From Vicia villosa (lineage: Eukaryota > Streptophyta > Magnoliopsida > Fabales > Fabaceae): a DNA stretch of 64,000 bases. The translations under genes and the position numbers were made by a program. Location of the stretch: contig NW_026705190.1 in the NCBI RefSeq assembly GCF_029867415.1, forward strand, positions 62,001 through 126,000, in the 5' to 3' direction. Under the pieces are notes generated by a model. It was not told the origin of the DNA, did no database searches, and was given only the letters and a program-made list of their open reading frames with translations. Every line of letters begins with the position of its first letter. Position 1 is the first letter of the stretch. Below, in pieces: positions 1 to 12,077 of the stretch.

Positions 1-1239
1 ACGTAGGAGACATTGCTTCTTGGAGTAATATTTGTTGGTCGGGATAACTTTCAGTCATTAGTCATACCCTATGCAAATTCTTTCTGCTGTTAACATTTGA
101 AATTATGTAGCAGAATATATTCAATAATGAATTCATGAGATGCAATGCATACTTTGTCTTGAGTTTTTTTGAAAAACATTAAAACAGGAGATGTAAAAGC
201 GTGATGTCTATAAAACGTGATTTTTGTAAAAACAAGATATCAACTTAGCATTTATGGCAAACCTTAAGGAGTGAGGATACCTTTTTTGGTGACAGTATGC
301 TTTCGAACTAACCACGCTTCAGTTAGGACTTTCAAGGGTTGTAACGTGGCTTGGTTCACGGTTTAAGAAACAAAGGATAATGGCTCAAAAATTTATTTAT
401 ACCCATCCCAATCTTCGTGATGTTCTTCGATCCTATGCTCAGTTAATTTTATGTTTATGCCTTAGCAGAGCTTTGAAGTCGTAACATCGACATTCGATGA
501 TGGTTTCAGCACAGCAGTTTATTTGGGCAGGCATTCATCCTTTTTTTTGTAATTCTTTTTCTTTTGTCGAGGATTTTTAGTGACCTCTTTTTGACCTTGA
601 TTTTGTTATCCCTAACTTTTTCCTGAACTATTTATTTTGAGATTACAGTCAGCGGGATGTTTTGATTTTTGATAAGTCTCCTTCATAGGTTTTGACTTGA
701 CAGCTTTTTCTTTTTGGTGGATATTGACTGCGTGACTTACTGGTTGTGGGAATCCATCATTATTTGTGTAAACAACAACTAGTATAATTGAGTTAACTGA
801 GTAACTACCCTGCCCCAGGTTATGGTTAAGGGTTTTAAATTGTATAAGAAAGAAAATTCCTACGCCTTAGGCTCAAAGGGGTTGACAAGGGATTAACATC
901 CTTATATCTCCACTGTTTAGGAATTGAAACAATGCATGTACATCGTCAGCATAGTCTGTTCAAAAGCATAATGTATGAGGCTGCGATATCGTTTTCTTCA
1001 TCCTCCCTCAAAAGGCATACAACTTCAGTAGGAGTCGAATATCACAAAACATATGCAAAGTAAAGACACAATTTAAATGAGTGATAGCGAAATAGTCTAT
1101 TCAAGACAAACATATGCAATGCACTAATGATGATTATTAAGACATATAATGTCTATCATAAGTCGAATGTTTAAACAAACAGAATAGAAATTGCGCATGA
1201 AAATAAGTCTAATGATTAAGAAGTTCATCCTTCTAGACA

Positions 1240-2076
1240 TTAATCAGTCTTGTCGTGATTAGGCATGGTAGCAATGATCACTACAGGAGTCTTGGGATGG
1301 CTGAATTCGATTTCCCGAGCATCAATCATATCTTGGATCTTGTTCTTAAATGGCCAACAATCATTCGTATCATGTCCAGGGCTATTGGAGTGATATGAGC
1401 ACCTCACATTGGGCTTATATCTAGGAGCGGAAGTGTTGGGCTTCACAGGAGGATCCCTCACAGTAATCAAGTTTGCTTTCAGCAAATGTTGTAATGCATG
1501 AGCGAGTGACATGTTGATCTTCGTGAACTGTCTTCTAGGCGTGTTTTGCTTGTTTTGACGACTTTGATGTGGTACCGGTGTGGAGATCGGGACTGCCCCA
1601 ACATGTTGGTTGCGTTTATCTCAACCTTTCTGGTTGTGCACAGCATTAGCCATGTGAGGCTTCTCAAGTGAGTTGAAGTTAATGATCTGGTCGTTAATTA
1701 AGTCTTGAATCTTGTGCTTCAATTGCCAACAGTCCTCTCTGTCATGACCAGGACTATTCGAATGATAAGCACATCTCGCATGGTACTTATACGCAGAAGT
1801 GGGATTGGTAGGAAATGAATATGGAGGCAATAGATTTATCACGTTCTGATTGAGCACTTGTTGTAGAACTTGAGACAGCGGTATGTGTAACAGAGTAAAT
1901 GACCGCTTAGGCTTGGATCTCTAATTATCTTGACCATCTTGACGCTTATGTTGATTCTTCTCCTTCTCGATCAGAAGTTCCTTCAATTCATCTTGCCCCT
2001 TGGCCAAGTTAAGGATCAAAGCTTGGAATTCAGCATTCTGAGCTTGGAGATTCTTGACAGATTGCTCGAGATCCAT
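1240..2076 (-). pseudogene. gag: Decayed Ogre/Tat-type gag with duplicated zinc-knuckle module
   Basis: One reading frame runs leftward from an ATG at 2076. It opens with a short coiled-coil-like N-terminus (MDLEQSVKNLQAQN...), typical of Tat/Ogre gag starts, and stops at an in-frame TAG (1921-1923). The same frame continues into a segment with CAYHSNSPGHDREDCW followed by KIQDLI, the C-terminal nucleic-acid-binding part of these gags. It stops again at 1621 (TGA), then carries a second diverged copy (CSYHSNSPGHDTNDCW, KIQDMI) ending at 1240. The central capsid region expected between the N-terminus and the knuckle is missing. All three pieces share one frame, so the decay is a deletion, a tandem duplication and stop codons rather than frameshifts. 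Non-functional. Confidence 0.75.
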
Positions 2077-3240
2077 TTGTGCTGAAATAAACAGCGAGAG
2101 AAGGATGAGAGACCCATCATAGGAAACCTGTTATGCAATGTTATGAATGCGGATGCAATGTTTTCAAGGATCTTTAAGAAATTTAGTTAGCAACGTCAGA
2201 AAATGATTTGGTCGCATCTTCATTTGAAGAACTCGGATTCTTGGATGCTCTTCTATGGGAATCAAGCTCACCATATCGAGTAGGTCATCGCCTCTGATTA
2301 GGGATACCTCTGAATTTGAAAGTATATAGCTAGAGGAAAATAAATCCTCTTTCCCCTTGGTAGGTGCTAAGCCTTTGAATTGGAAGGTATGTGGCTAGAG
2401 GAAAATAAATCCTCTTGCCCCTTGATTAGGAAATCGGCCCTTGATAGTAGTACCTGAAATTATGCGTCCTAAATCCCTAAGATCCTTGAAAGGGTTAGTT
2501 AAATCATGTTATGCTTATGATGCCACGATGTCATGATGTTATGCGAATGCAATGCATCAGGCAAAGCGTAAGATAGTAAGGACGAGTGAGTCCCACAAGA
2601 ATAACCTGCAAGAAAACCAAAGGGTTAGTAGCAAGCACAGACAAGTCACACAAGTGTCCTTAGGTTTAAAGGCTTGCATGAAGTTTGTAGGTAAGTACCC
2701 TCCCCATTGGAGTTAAGTTGGTTCAACCTGTCCTATATAAAGATCGGGTTCTAGGGAGCTCATATCATTGACCTTTCTCGAAGGCGCTTATCTCAGTTCG
2801 ACAATCAAATCACCAACCGAGAAGGTCCTGAAAGTCCAGTCCATATGAGTGTAGCTTCGAGTATCAACCAACTTCAGTCGGAACCAAAGCCAGCCATCTC
2901 GCTACTTTCTAATAGGCCAAAGTCAAGTTCAACTAGGGTTCTAAGGGCGAATTAGTGCCTAATGACACCACGCAACAGCCAAGTTTTTCCTCAAGTCGGA
3001 TCCCAAGGAACACCAGGACAAACCAATGTGTCACACTAACGATGGCCACCATATCAACCATATCAGTATACGTTGTGCAGTCTCCTTGGTCTCATGCCAT
3101 TTACCTAAGGTACTCAGACCCGGGTTAGGATCTTTCACACAAGTAAATACCCAAAACAGCCTTTGAAAGATAAAGCAGATAAATCAAACAATTAAAGTAA
3201 TCCTAAACTTTAAGGTAACCCCTCTTTTTAATCAAAAGCA

Positions 3241-3258
3241 TCCCCAGCAGAGTCGCCA
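3241..3258 (-). other. Primer-binding site, tRNA-Arg type (Ogre-like element)
   Basis: On the minus strand this reads TGGCGACTCTGCTGGGGA, four bases after the LTR end (ACA). Primer sites starting TGGCGAC fit a tRNA ending GTCGCCA, the tRNA-Arg type used by Ogre/Tat elements (family knowledge). It fixes the element's orientation and the LTR's 3' boundary. Confidence 0.7.
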
Positions 3259-3262
3259 GTTC

Positions 3263-6200
3263 TGTAATACGGTGGGAGAACTGACTTTATTGGAATGTTG
3301 CGGATAGCAAGAGTCGCCACCGACTTTTATTTTATCCAATTAGGAAAGGATAAAAGAACAGGAAAGACCTTTGAAAGATTTTGAGTTCAGGGGGTAAGTT
3401 ATACAAAGGGAAGGTCTAAGGCACCCTTTGCATCCATGGATATCCATGGGCTCTTAATTGCTTAACTCACTTTGTTTTCAAAAATGTTTGAATTGTTTGA
3501 AAAGTAGCATGTGAATAGAAAAAGATTCGTGAGTTTAACTTGTAAATAAGCGTAGCCTTGTTTTGAAAGTTTTTGAAAAGGAGGTGTGAAAAGCACTTTG
3601 AATTTTTGTATTGATTGTGATCAAGCATTTAAGAACTACTTACCCTAAGTTTGTCTTTCATGTTCTTTAAGTCTTTCGGGCGAAAGGATCTATCCGTACC
3701 ATGAGAGGGCAGGAATTCTTTCAATTGGATGTTAAGGGTCATCGAGAAAAGTATTGTTCGCCATAAGACTGTCTCTTGCCATAAAGAGGGCAGGTAGTCT
3801 AAGGGAAGGATATAATAGTCATTAAATTTCTTAGGCATCATGCGAGGATACCTTAGCAATTGGGACAATCATATTTTACCGAGGAAACTTCGAGGGACTA
3901 GATGATTTTTAATCTCTTTTGGCAACCTTGCTTTAGGTATCCTCGGAATTGAGGGACGTGACTATTTTAAGGCGTTATCAATAAGGTAACAAGGCAACAA
4001 TAATAAGGCAGCAAGGCAACCAGAGGGATTACCCTAAAGGTGTGTGGGTGCACAATCACGTGGTTAACTTCGATTACATTTATCTTGTAATATTAGTGAT
4101 TCTACATTCAGTTCATAGTTTATCACTCTCTAGGATTACTAACCACGCATTTTAAAAATGCAGGAATTAAAGGCAGAAAATAAAAGTCCTACGCTATTAC
4201 AATAAACACATGCGGTAACGGGGATCACAATAAAAACCTGTAGGGGAATGCAGAAATTAAAAGGTGGAAAGATAAGAGGGATCAATAATTAGTTTTAAAT
4301 ATCCTTGAACGCCTTGATCTCCCTCGAACCCTCGATTGACTCTGAAAATTAAGAGGGAAATAATAGGGTGAGTGTAGGAGGGATTCATTGACTATTCGAG
4401 GAAAACCCTATTTTGGGCAAAAGGCAAAAATAAAAATAAAATAATATCTAAAAAAGAATAAAAAACTTAGCTTCCGATCCGATTTGGCGCGTAATCGGCG
4501 GATCTGGAGGTAACCTTGAAAATTTGCACAAAGAATGGAAAAGGTTAGTGCATTGACTGATCTAAACCCTAATTGATTACAAATCCTAAAAGTTCAAACC
4601 CTAATCCTGAACCTAAAAGGGTTATTTAAGAAAACTTATTGTGACCTAAACAAGGTTTATAAAGCTAATGACAACAAACCTAAAATTACAACTAAATCAT
4701 TAAGTTAATTAACCTAATTCAATTTTAAATTACAAAATTAAATCATAAATCAGTTAGCCATAATTCTAAATTAATATAAAGTTATTAATTTATTACCAAA
4801 TTAACTAAATAATTAATCTAATTACTAATTAAATTAAAATTATTAACTAATCTTTTAGCCTAAAATTAATTGTTGACTTAAGAGGTTAATTGGTTGTTTT
4901 TAAGAAAAAAAGGTTAATAGTAAATAGAAAAAGTACTTTAAGAAGAAAAGGAAAAGAAAAAGTAAAATAAAAATTAAAAAAAAGAAAAGAAAAAGAATTA
5001 TCTGGTTGGGGGCGTATGATCCTGTCAGGTGAGCCTGTGCAGGTGCATGGTGTACTTTGTCTCCACGCGCGTTGGATCATTCTGGGTGTTGATCTGACGG
5101 TTGGTATTGGAGAGTGCATTGTATGCCTGCATTGATTGAGAAGCACTGGATCATATAAGTTATTTTGTGAAAAAATACTTGCATAGCCTGGGAATCGAAC
5201 AGGCTCCCTTATGGTGAAAGGCTTCATTCCTTTGCCAGCTGTGTCAGTTGTTTCATTCGTTATTCAATTAAACATGAATAAATAAATAATAAACGAAATT
5301 GGTTTTGAAATTTAAAAGAGAAGGTCAAAAGTGGGCTCCATCCCTGTGCACGCATCCAATGAGTATTGAGAGAGAAGGTTTGATCCTCCAACTGGAATGG
5401 AGAGAGAATGCAGAATCTTGACCAGCGAACCAAAGCAGGCCACGCGTAGACATCTGTCCTAGCCCACTATTCATCTTCTTCTTTCAAGGCACCTGCGGAA
5501 ATTCCCATGAATTTACCTACAGAAATTCTGCGTTTTTTGCAGGAAAAATATGCAAACATGGAATCTCAGGAAAACGGTCAATAAGAAATAAACTAAAGAC
5601 CCAGGTTAACTTAAAATTACTCCCTGATAACGAATATGGCCTTCGCTTGGTTTGAATACCTCTGAAAACATGAATCCGACGCCATGTATGGATCTTGCCC
5701 TAGCCATGGCATTTTGACGTTCCTATGTTAAAGCTCTGCACCAACCATTCAAACCCCTTCCAAAACGTTCCAGGAACTTATTATCATCAACAAATAACGT
5801 TAAAACGCAAGGGCATACGTAAAACGAATTTGAAAAGATATGAAAAAACATGGTAATTATAATGCATGAGTTATGGACACCATTACCTATCATACGTCAC
5901 CTGGACTAACCCTATCATGCCTCAGGAGTAGATTGAGATCAGTTAGAGGCTCTGAAGTTGATTCACTGAAGCATACGAAATTTGTATTTTTCTTGAATGT
6001 TAAGAACTTGAACCCTAGCTCTTTTGGCCTCCAATTTTCATCCTGTAGGAGACTGAGCAATAGGGCCATATATATGGATGATTTTAGGGTTGAAAACTTT
6101 GGACAAAATCACATCTTTGATTGGAAAAGAATTTGAGAAAATATTTGATTGATTTTTGCACAAAATCTTACTATATTTGGCCAATCCTATTTTGTGCATA

Positions 6201-7260
6201 TTTCCCTTTTAATCCTAGTCATTAGATGAGTTTTAATCGCATTTTGATCAAGGAAAAATTTGATTCATTAATCACATAATTATCTTATGATTTTATTTGA
6301 TTTTATTTGAATAAAATCAAATATAAATGAAATAAATTCATAAAATAAGTAATATTTGACAAATGGGCCCTTTTTTATCTTAATATCACGTGGGAACTCC
6401 AAATGTCAAGGCCCATTACTCAAAAGTGTGAAAATAGTCAATTAGGGCTTCATGAATTTCTCAAAAATCGACAAACTTGGGCAAGCCATAACTCATTCAA
6501 TACTTATCATATGGATAAGATCTAGGACTTTTTGGAAAGCCCAAGATGTCCTCTACAATCCACTTTGGAACATATTTTTCATTTGGAGATTTTATCTTGA
6601 TGATATAGCTCCTGACAAAAAATAGTTTTTTTGCGAGCTTCTAGAAGGACCTGTAATGTATTGGCTCATATCTCTCAAATGAAGCATTTTTGGCTTTGGC
6701 ATGTGAGAGACAAAGTTGTATAGAATTCAATTTCCCTCAAATTGAGCTTTGGATGGAAAATTTATGATGTTCCATGTGAGAGTTATGGCTGGTCAAAGTT
6801 CAGTTGACTTTAGGTCAAAAAACCCTAATTTAGAAACTTAGGTTTTTGATGATTTTGGAGCTTTTATTGATGAATCATGATCAATCCTTGATCAAATGTT
6901 GTATGTTACTTCAAAATAAGGATGTTGACAAAAAATCAGAAGTTTTGACTGTACTTTGACCATAGTTGACTTTTAGGTCAAATTAGTCGACTGTTGACCA
7001 TTTGAGCTATTGATTGAGCAATCTTAGGAATCAGAGCTTGAAACTTGAGGTGAGGATCCTTTGAAGCATATGATAGACCATGAAGTCCACTTGAGGCATC
7101 AGAAGTTGATTTTTCTTGGAAAGAAACAAAACCCTAGTTTTGGTCCTTATTGTTTAGGAGGAGATTGAACATGCTTGCAATTGGATATCATATGAGCCTG
7201 AGGACACTGATTGAGCCAAGATATCTTGAAATGTTATGGGCAAATTTTTGGGGTATGACA
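3263..7260 (-). repeat. Ogre-like 5' LTR (~4.0 kb)
   Basis: On the minus strand the LTR begins TGTCATACCCC (at 7260) and ends ...CCGTATTACA (at 3263), giving TG...CA ends followed by the primer site. A homologous copy is the solo LTR at 27866-48309, and a third partial copy lies at 52817-54098 on the plus strand. The interior is AT-rich and non-coding. The ORFs inside (for example around 4886-5227 and 5873-6136) are not conserved between copies and I do not call them genes. Confidence 0.8.
5185..5247 (-). other. tRNA-like segment (Pol III A/B-box-like) inside the Ogre-like LTR
   Basis: On the minus strand the segment contains TGGCAAAGG (A-box-like, about 5229-5237), a CTTTCACC stretch resembling the anticodon loop of tRNA-Glu, and GTTCGATTCC (B-box match, 5191-5200). 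It finishes in a T-arm-like stem, GCCTG...CAGGC. A-to-B spacing is about 30-40 bases, as in tRNAs. No full acceptor stem is apparent, so this is a tRNA-derived or tRNA-like remnant, not a tRNA gene. The solo LTR copy has a weaker equivalent, and element D inserted within it. Confidence 0.4.
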
Positions 7261-7831
7261 GGTATATACACAAATTTATGCCAAGCTGAAAGATAAATGA
7301 CACCAGTAATTATTGACCCTGTTCTGTGACAAACACGCCTACTCTGGAGGCATACCAAGCCAGGAATGAAGTCCACTATCAGCAGTATTAATTCAGAGCT
7401 AAACATCCCTGTTTACAACCCTTCACTTAATCCCTACCCAATGACCCTTCTACATAGATCCTATCTAGATATGGAATATTCCTATCCCACTTCCCATTAC
7501 CGCATTAATGTTGTACAGTTCTCCAGTCCCAGGAACTGTAGCAACGACCTAATACCCAACGCATTCTGATCACACAGACAAACAGTTTGGAAGACATACT
7601 TCCATGACAATCCCTAGCCAAGATTCTTGACCATGAACACCACCTTGGAGTTAATTCAAATCTTCCTCCAAGAACAATACATACTCCTCTTGCATACAGG
7701 CTTCAAGGACTACAGTGACCTTCCCACAGTCCAGGAGGTTCACTTTGACAAACCCTAATGATCACATCTTTTCTACTTAGTGGTTGTCTTTCTTTCTAGG
7801 TTACAAACACTTCTCTTTATAACCTATACCC
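7261..7831. other. Unidentified intergenic sequence, left flank of element A
   Basis: Between the Ogre-like LTR end and element A. There is no convincing ORF; the 67-codon frame at 7366-7569 has no recognisable domain. It is continuous with 26312 onward once element A is removed, as the shared TACCC at 7827-7831 and 26312-26316 shows. It may be internal sequence of the Athila-like element whose primer site lies at 26818, but I cannot show that. Confidence 0.4.
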
Positions 7832-9036
7832 TGAAGGATAGAAAAACACTTAGAAAGGGGGGGTTTGAATAAGTGTAGCTTTAAAAACTTGACAGATAAA
7901 AATAAATTGCACAGTTATTTTTATCCTGGTTCGTTGTTAACTAAACTACTCCAGTCCACCCCCGCAGAGATGATTTACCTCAACTGAGGATTTAATCCAC
8001 TAATCGCACGGATTACAATGGTTCTCCACTTAGTCAGCAACTAAGTCTTCCAGAGTCTTCTGATCACACACTGATCACTCCAGGAACAACTGCTTAGATA
8101 CCCTCTAAGACTTTCTAGAGTATACTGATCCACACGATCACTCTAGTTACAACCTGCTTAGATAACCTCTAAGACTTCCTAGAGTATTCTGATCCACACG
8201 ATCACTCTAGTTCCTTACAACTTAATGTAATCAATTCTAAGAGTATTACAATTGCTTCTTAAAAGCTATAATCACAAACTGTGATATTTCTCTTAACGTT
8301 TAAGCTTAATCTCACTAATATATTACAACAGCAATGTAGTGAGCTTTGATGAAGATGAAGATTCTGAGCTTTGAGTAGAACAGAGTTTCAGCAAGTTAAT
8401 ATGAGTTGTTTTGTGCAGAATCGTTAACCTTGCTTCTCATCAGAACTTCATATTTATAGGCGTTGGAGAAGATGACCGTTGAGTGCATTTAATGCTTTGC
8501 GTGTTCCGTACAGCATCGCATTTAATGTTATACGCTTTTGTCAACTACCTCGAGCCTTGTTCACGCTGTGTCTACTGACGTTGCCTATAATAGCTTTTAA
8601 CGTTCCTTTTGTCAGTCAACGTAGCTTGCCACTTGTACTTCCTTCTGATCTGATGTTTGTGAATACTACGTTTGAATATCATCAGAGTCAAACAGCTTGG
8701 TGCAAAGCATCTTTTGATCTTCTGACCTTGAAGTGCTTCTGAGCGTGATACCATCAGAACTTCAGTGCTTCTGATCTCATGTTCTTCTGATGCTTCCATA
8801 GACCCATGTTCTGATTCTGCTTCGACCATCTTCTGATGTCTTGCCAGACCATGTTCTGGTGTTGCATGCTGAACCCTTGAGACAAAGCTTCTGAGCGCTG
8901 AATTATGCATACTCTTTATATATTTCCTGAAAAGGAAATTGCATTGGATTAGAGTACCATATTATCTTAAGCAAAATTCATATTATTGTTATCATCAAAA
9001 CTAAGATAATTGATCAGAACAATTCTTGTTCTAACA
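7832..9036 (-). repeat. 3' LTR of element A
   Basis: 1205 bp with ends TGTTAG...CTTCA on the minus strand. A polypurine tract lies directly upstream in element sense (9037-9050). It nearly matches 25107-26311; differences seen by eye are a GG/AT pair around 7928 and single changes around 8619 and 8709. The ORFs inside it (8479-8742, 8572-8910) recur in every LTR copy as by-products and are not genes. Confidence 0.93.
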
Positions 9037-9050
9037 ATCTCCCCCTTTTT
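9037..9050 (-). other. Polypurine tract of element A
   Basis: Minus strand AAAAAGGGGGAGAT, abutting the 3' LTR. This is the expected plus-strand primer for reverse transcription. Confidence 0.85.
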
Positions 9051-9150
9051 GATGATGACAAAAACATATATAAATGATATGAATTTGCGATCAGAAAGAA
9101 TAGACGGCAAAAGACAAATTACACAGCTATAGCATAAGCATATGAATATG

Positions 9151-9200
9151 TCTCCCCCTGAGATTAACAATCTCCCCCTGAGATAAATAATCTCCCCCTG
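9151..9200 (-). other. Additional polypurine tracts (three copies) of element A
   Basis: Three CAGGGGGAGA tracts on the minus strand at 9151-9160, 9171-9180 and 9191-9200, spaced 20 bp. A further AAAAAGGGGGAGAAA tract lies at 10112-10126, just after ORF3. Multiple polypurine tracts are a published hallmark of Sireviruses. Confidence 0.75.
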
Positions 9201-9290
9201 AAATAAATACTCGAAGAACTTTAATAAAAGACTTCCCTGATTATTTCGGTAGAGACGATCACATAAGCTTCTGTCTTTAGAGAATTCATA

Positions 9291-9620
9291 GCTTCTGACT
9301 TCTGCTTCCATTGGACAGCTTCAGAACTAGAATTTCTTTAGATCCCTAGAACACTCACAGCTTCTGATTCCTGCTTCCATCTAGGACAGCTTCAGAACTT
9401 GAATTTCTTTGATCTTCTGAACATTCACAACTTCTGACTTCTGCTTCCATCTAGGACAGCTTCAGAACTTGAATTTCTTTGATCTTCTGAACATTCACAG
9501 CTTCTGATTTCTGCTTCCATTTAGGACAGCTTCAGAACTTGAGTTTTCTGGATCTTTAGAACATTCACAGCTTCTGATTTCTGCTTCCCTCGGATAGCTT
9601 CAGAGCTTTGAATTTCTACC
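9291..9620 (-). repeat. ~70-bp tandem repeat, about 4.7 units (element A)
   Basis: Units begin near 9291, 9359, 9429, 9499 and 9569, each containing AGCTTCTGA, TGCTTCC and GACAGCTTCAGAACT. Element C also has about 4.7 units (36771-37100); element B has about 2.7. Confidence 0.8.
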
Positions 9621-10298
9621 AACATCACTTCATGCTAGATTTGTATCAGAACATTGTTGAATGTACCAGAGCATCATCAGAGCATCTCTACATCCTGAAA
9701 TGTTACAGAACAAAAACTAAACGACAAAAGTCAGCATGAACGAGTTAGAACATAAAATGTATATTAGAACACATGATATGTATCAGAGCCATATAGGCTA
9801 AAATAATGTATCAGAGCAAATAGAATTTTGTCAGAGCAAATAGACAAATATGGATCAAATTCTATTATCAGTGCTTCTGATTCATTCTTCTTTCTTGCTT
9901 CTGATTTCTGAAGCTTGACAGCACTCAGCTTGCTTCAGTTTCCATGAGCTTATTCTTTTTACAGAATAACACTTCTTATGGTTTTGCTTCTTGTGTTTGC
10001 TTTGAAGATTCTCTTCACTTCTTTATACCTGCAAAACACTTTAAACCATATAGAACTTGCAGTTCTTGTTAGTAAAAAAGCAACTGATTAAATCAAATCA
10101 TTTATCACATATTTCTCCCCCTTTTTGTCATATCATCAAAAAACAAAAAAGATTCAGAGACAAACAAAACGAAACACACGGAGGAAGAAGATGATTTCAT
10201 TGAAGTTCAAACAGCAGGTACAGAAGTACATGAAGATAAGTAAGATCAGATGCACAAATACAGATGCAACAAAAAGAAAGAAACAACACAGACTCAAT

Positions 10299-12077
10299 CT
10301 AAGATGGCCCTAGTCTTGACAAGATCTTGGCCAGCATCTCTTGAACCTCATTGTTGTGTCCATCTTGCCTCACCATGAAAGCTCTATACTCAGCATTGAG
10401 TGAGCTTTGCTCATCCTGTCTCTTCTGAATTTCTTCCAGAGTCCTTGCAAGACGAGAAGATTCATCAGAAGAATCTTCACCGCTTTCAACCACAGGAATC
10501 GCAACTTGATCTGTAGCTTCCATGGATAGATCATTTGCAGGGATTTCCTCAACAGGATCTGATTTAGCAACATGATCTTCAGCATCTGCTTCTTGCATAG
10601 AAGCATCTCCATATTCTGCAGCAGGAATTTCCGAGTCTCCATTATCAAGTGCCTGAAGAATGGCAGCTAGATTCCTGGGAGCAGAAGGACCTTCAACTTC
10701 TGGTGGGTCAACAACTTCTGGAATGACCAAGCTTGGGTTTTTCTCAGAAGGGTTTTCCCTCAGATAGTCAAAGAGAGTCTTGAAGTCTCCGAGCAGAACA
10801 GGATAATCAGGAACAAAGATAACAATATCCCTGCATGGATTTGCTTCCATTTCAGCAGCCAGTCTTAATTGTTCCATCTCATCCAAGAAGGCCTTCTCTT
10901 CCAACAGATGTCTTCCTTTTAGACTCGCAAACCAGAAGTCTTCATAATTCCTCAGAATTCCACGAGGCCGTGGGGCAGCAGCTACACAGGCTTCCTGAAG
11001 TTCTAAAAACAGAGCATCTGATTCTCTGCGAAAGATCCTCCAGAAGTTCCGCATAGCAACATCATTCAATCCAGAACTTTCAGCAATTCTGAGAGTATCA
11101 AAGGTACTTCTGAGATTCCTCTTTATGTTTTCAAAAACTACACCAATAGGATATACAGGGCGGAATTTTATTTGGGTTTTTGAAAAGGCAGGGTTGGAAG
11201 TGAAGTACGGATGAGGTTCTCTATCCAACCTATAAGAAGATTCTGCTTCAGTATCAGAATCTAACACTACCACTTCAGCTTCAGGACGAGGCTTGGGAGT
11301 GTAGTTGCAATCACGGAGCAGCTGCTCATGTGATGCAGAGGTTGGAAGAGGAGAATCACAAAGATTGTTTTAAGAGGTGGAGGGAGTATGTTCAAGGGTG
11401 GCATTGAGAGAAGGTTGAGATGGAAAGAGAGTTTGAAGGGGTGGTATATCCAGAACAGGATTTATGATAGGTGGAGAGGAAGGAATGGTTATAGGAGAAG
11501 ATGGAGGTGTAAGAACATGGACAAAGACAGGTGATTCTGATGTGGCTTTTTCTGGTTCAGGTGTAGGGACAACCTCTATTGGTGCAACTTCTGAACGAAC
11601 AGCAGGAACATAATCAGGTTCAGAAATGCATATACCTTTGGAACCTCTCAGAAAAGCTTTGGCCACATCCTCAGTCTTTTTCTGCTTCTTACTCTTCGGC
11701 TCTTCAATAATCTTTGCTTTGCCGCAAGCGATTTCTTTCCTTCTGACATATGCCAGAACTTCTGGTTGATTCTCAGCCTCCTGAGAGACATTTTCTTCAT
11801 CAGACTCTTGAAGAATCATCTTCCTTTTTCTTGTTTTCTTCTTCTCAACAGCTTCTTTCCCTTTCTTCTCAAACTCATCAGAGACAGACTTAGCAACCTT
11901 TGCAATGACCTCTTTAGAAACATCTTGTTTCTTAGAGACAGCAGAAGGATAATCGTGCTTTCTTTTAGTCCTTTCTTCCTTCTTCTTATTTATTTTCATT
12001 GGAGCACCCTTCTCTTGATTTTTGAGATATTTATTTTCTTCTTGTGATAACAGATACCTAGTTTTGACTACAGGTAC
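10299..12077 (-). pseudogene. ORF3 (envelope-like) of element A, C-terminal part
   Basis: The C-terminal two thirds of A's third ORF, cut from its N-terminus (21379-22295) by element B. The frame runs from 12077 through a Lys-rich stretch (EERTKRKHDYP, KKKTRKRK) and a Pro/Ser-rich linker to an in-frame TAA at 11370-11372, where element B has a Gln codon. It then continues in the same frame to 10299. The C-terminus (LEEIQKRQDEQSSL..., ending ILSRLGPS) looks coiled-coil. Joined in concept to the N-terminus, the frame would be about 896 codons. The insertion and the stop make it non-functional. The position after pol matches the envelope-like ORF of SIRE1-type elements; the biochemical role is unknown. 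Confidence 0.8.

Larger units (their letters stand above)
1..3262 (-). mobile_element. Internal region of an Ogre-like Ty3/gypsy element (partial, decayed)
   Basis: This stretch lies directly downstream, on the minus strand, of a ~4-kb LTR and a tRNA-Arg-type primer site, so it is the 5' internal part of an LTR retrotransposon running off the left edge. The only coding signal is a broken gag at 1240-2076. From 2077 to 3240 I see untranslated leader without ORFs, and from 1 to 1239 AT-rich sequence in which I recognise no protease or polymerase motif. Assignment to the Ogre/Tat lineage rests on LTR size, primer-site type and the gag CxxH..GH..C module. That is family knowledge, not a database match. 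Confidence 0.7.

Noticed and set aside
4886..5227. 113-codon minus-strand frame in the Ogre-like LTR
   Set aside because: Not conserved in the second LTR copy and overlaps the tRNA-like segment; its C-terminus is low-complexity.
5185..5247. A functional tRNA gene
   Set aside because: A/B-box-like words are present but no complete acceptor stem or D-arm pairing is visible.
8572..8910. 112-codon frame repeated in every Sirevirus LTR
   Set aside because: Recurs only because the LTR recurs. It changes length between copies, and its residues reflect the TTCTGAT-type DNA word.
9151..9200. Evenly spaced repeats that might suggest a CRISPR-like array
   Set aside because: They are 10-bp polypurine tracts in a plant retrotransposon, and the spacers are similar to one another.
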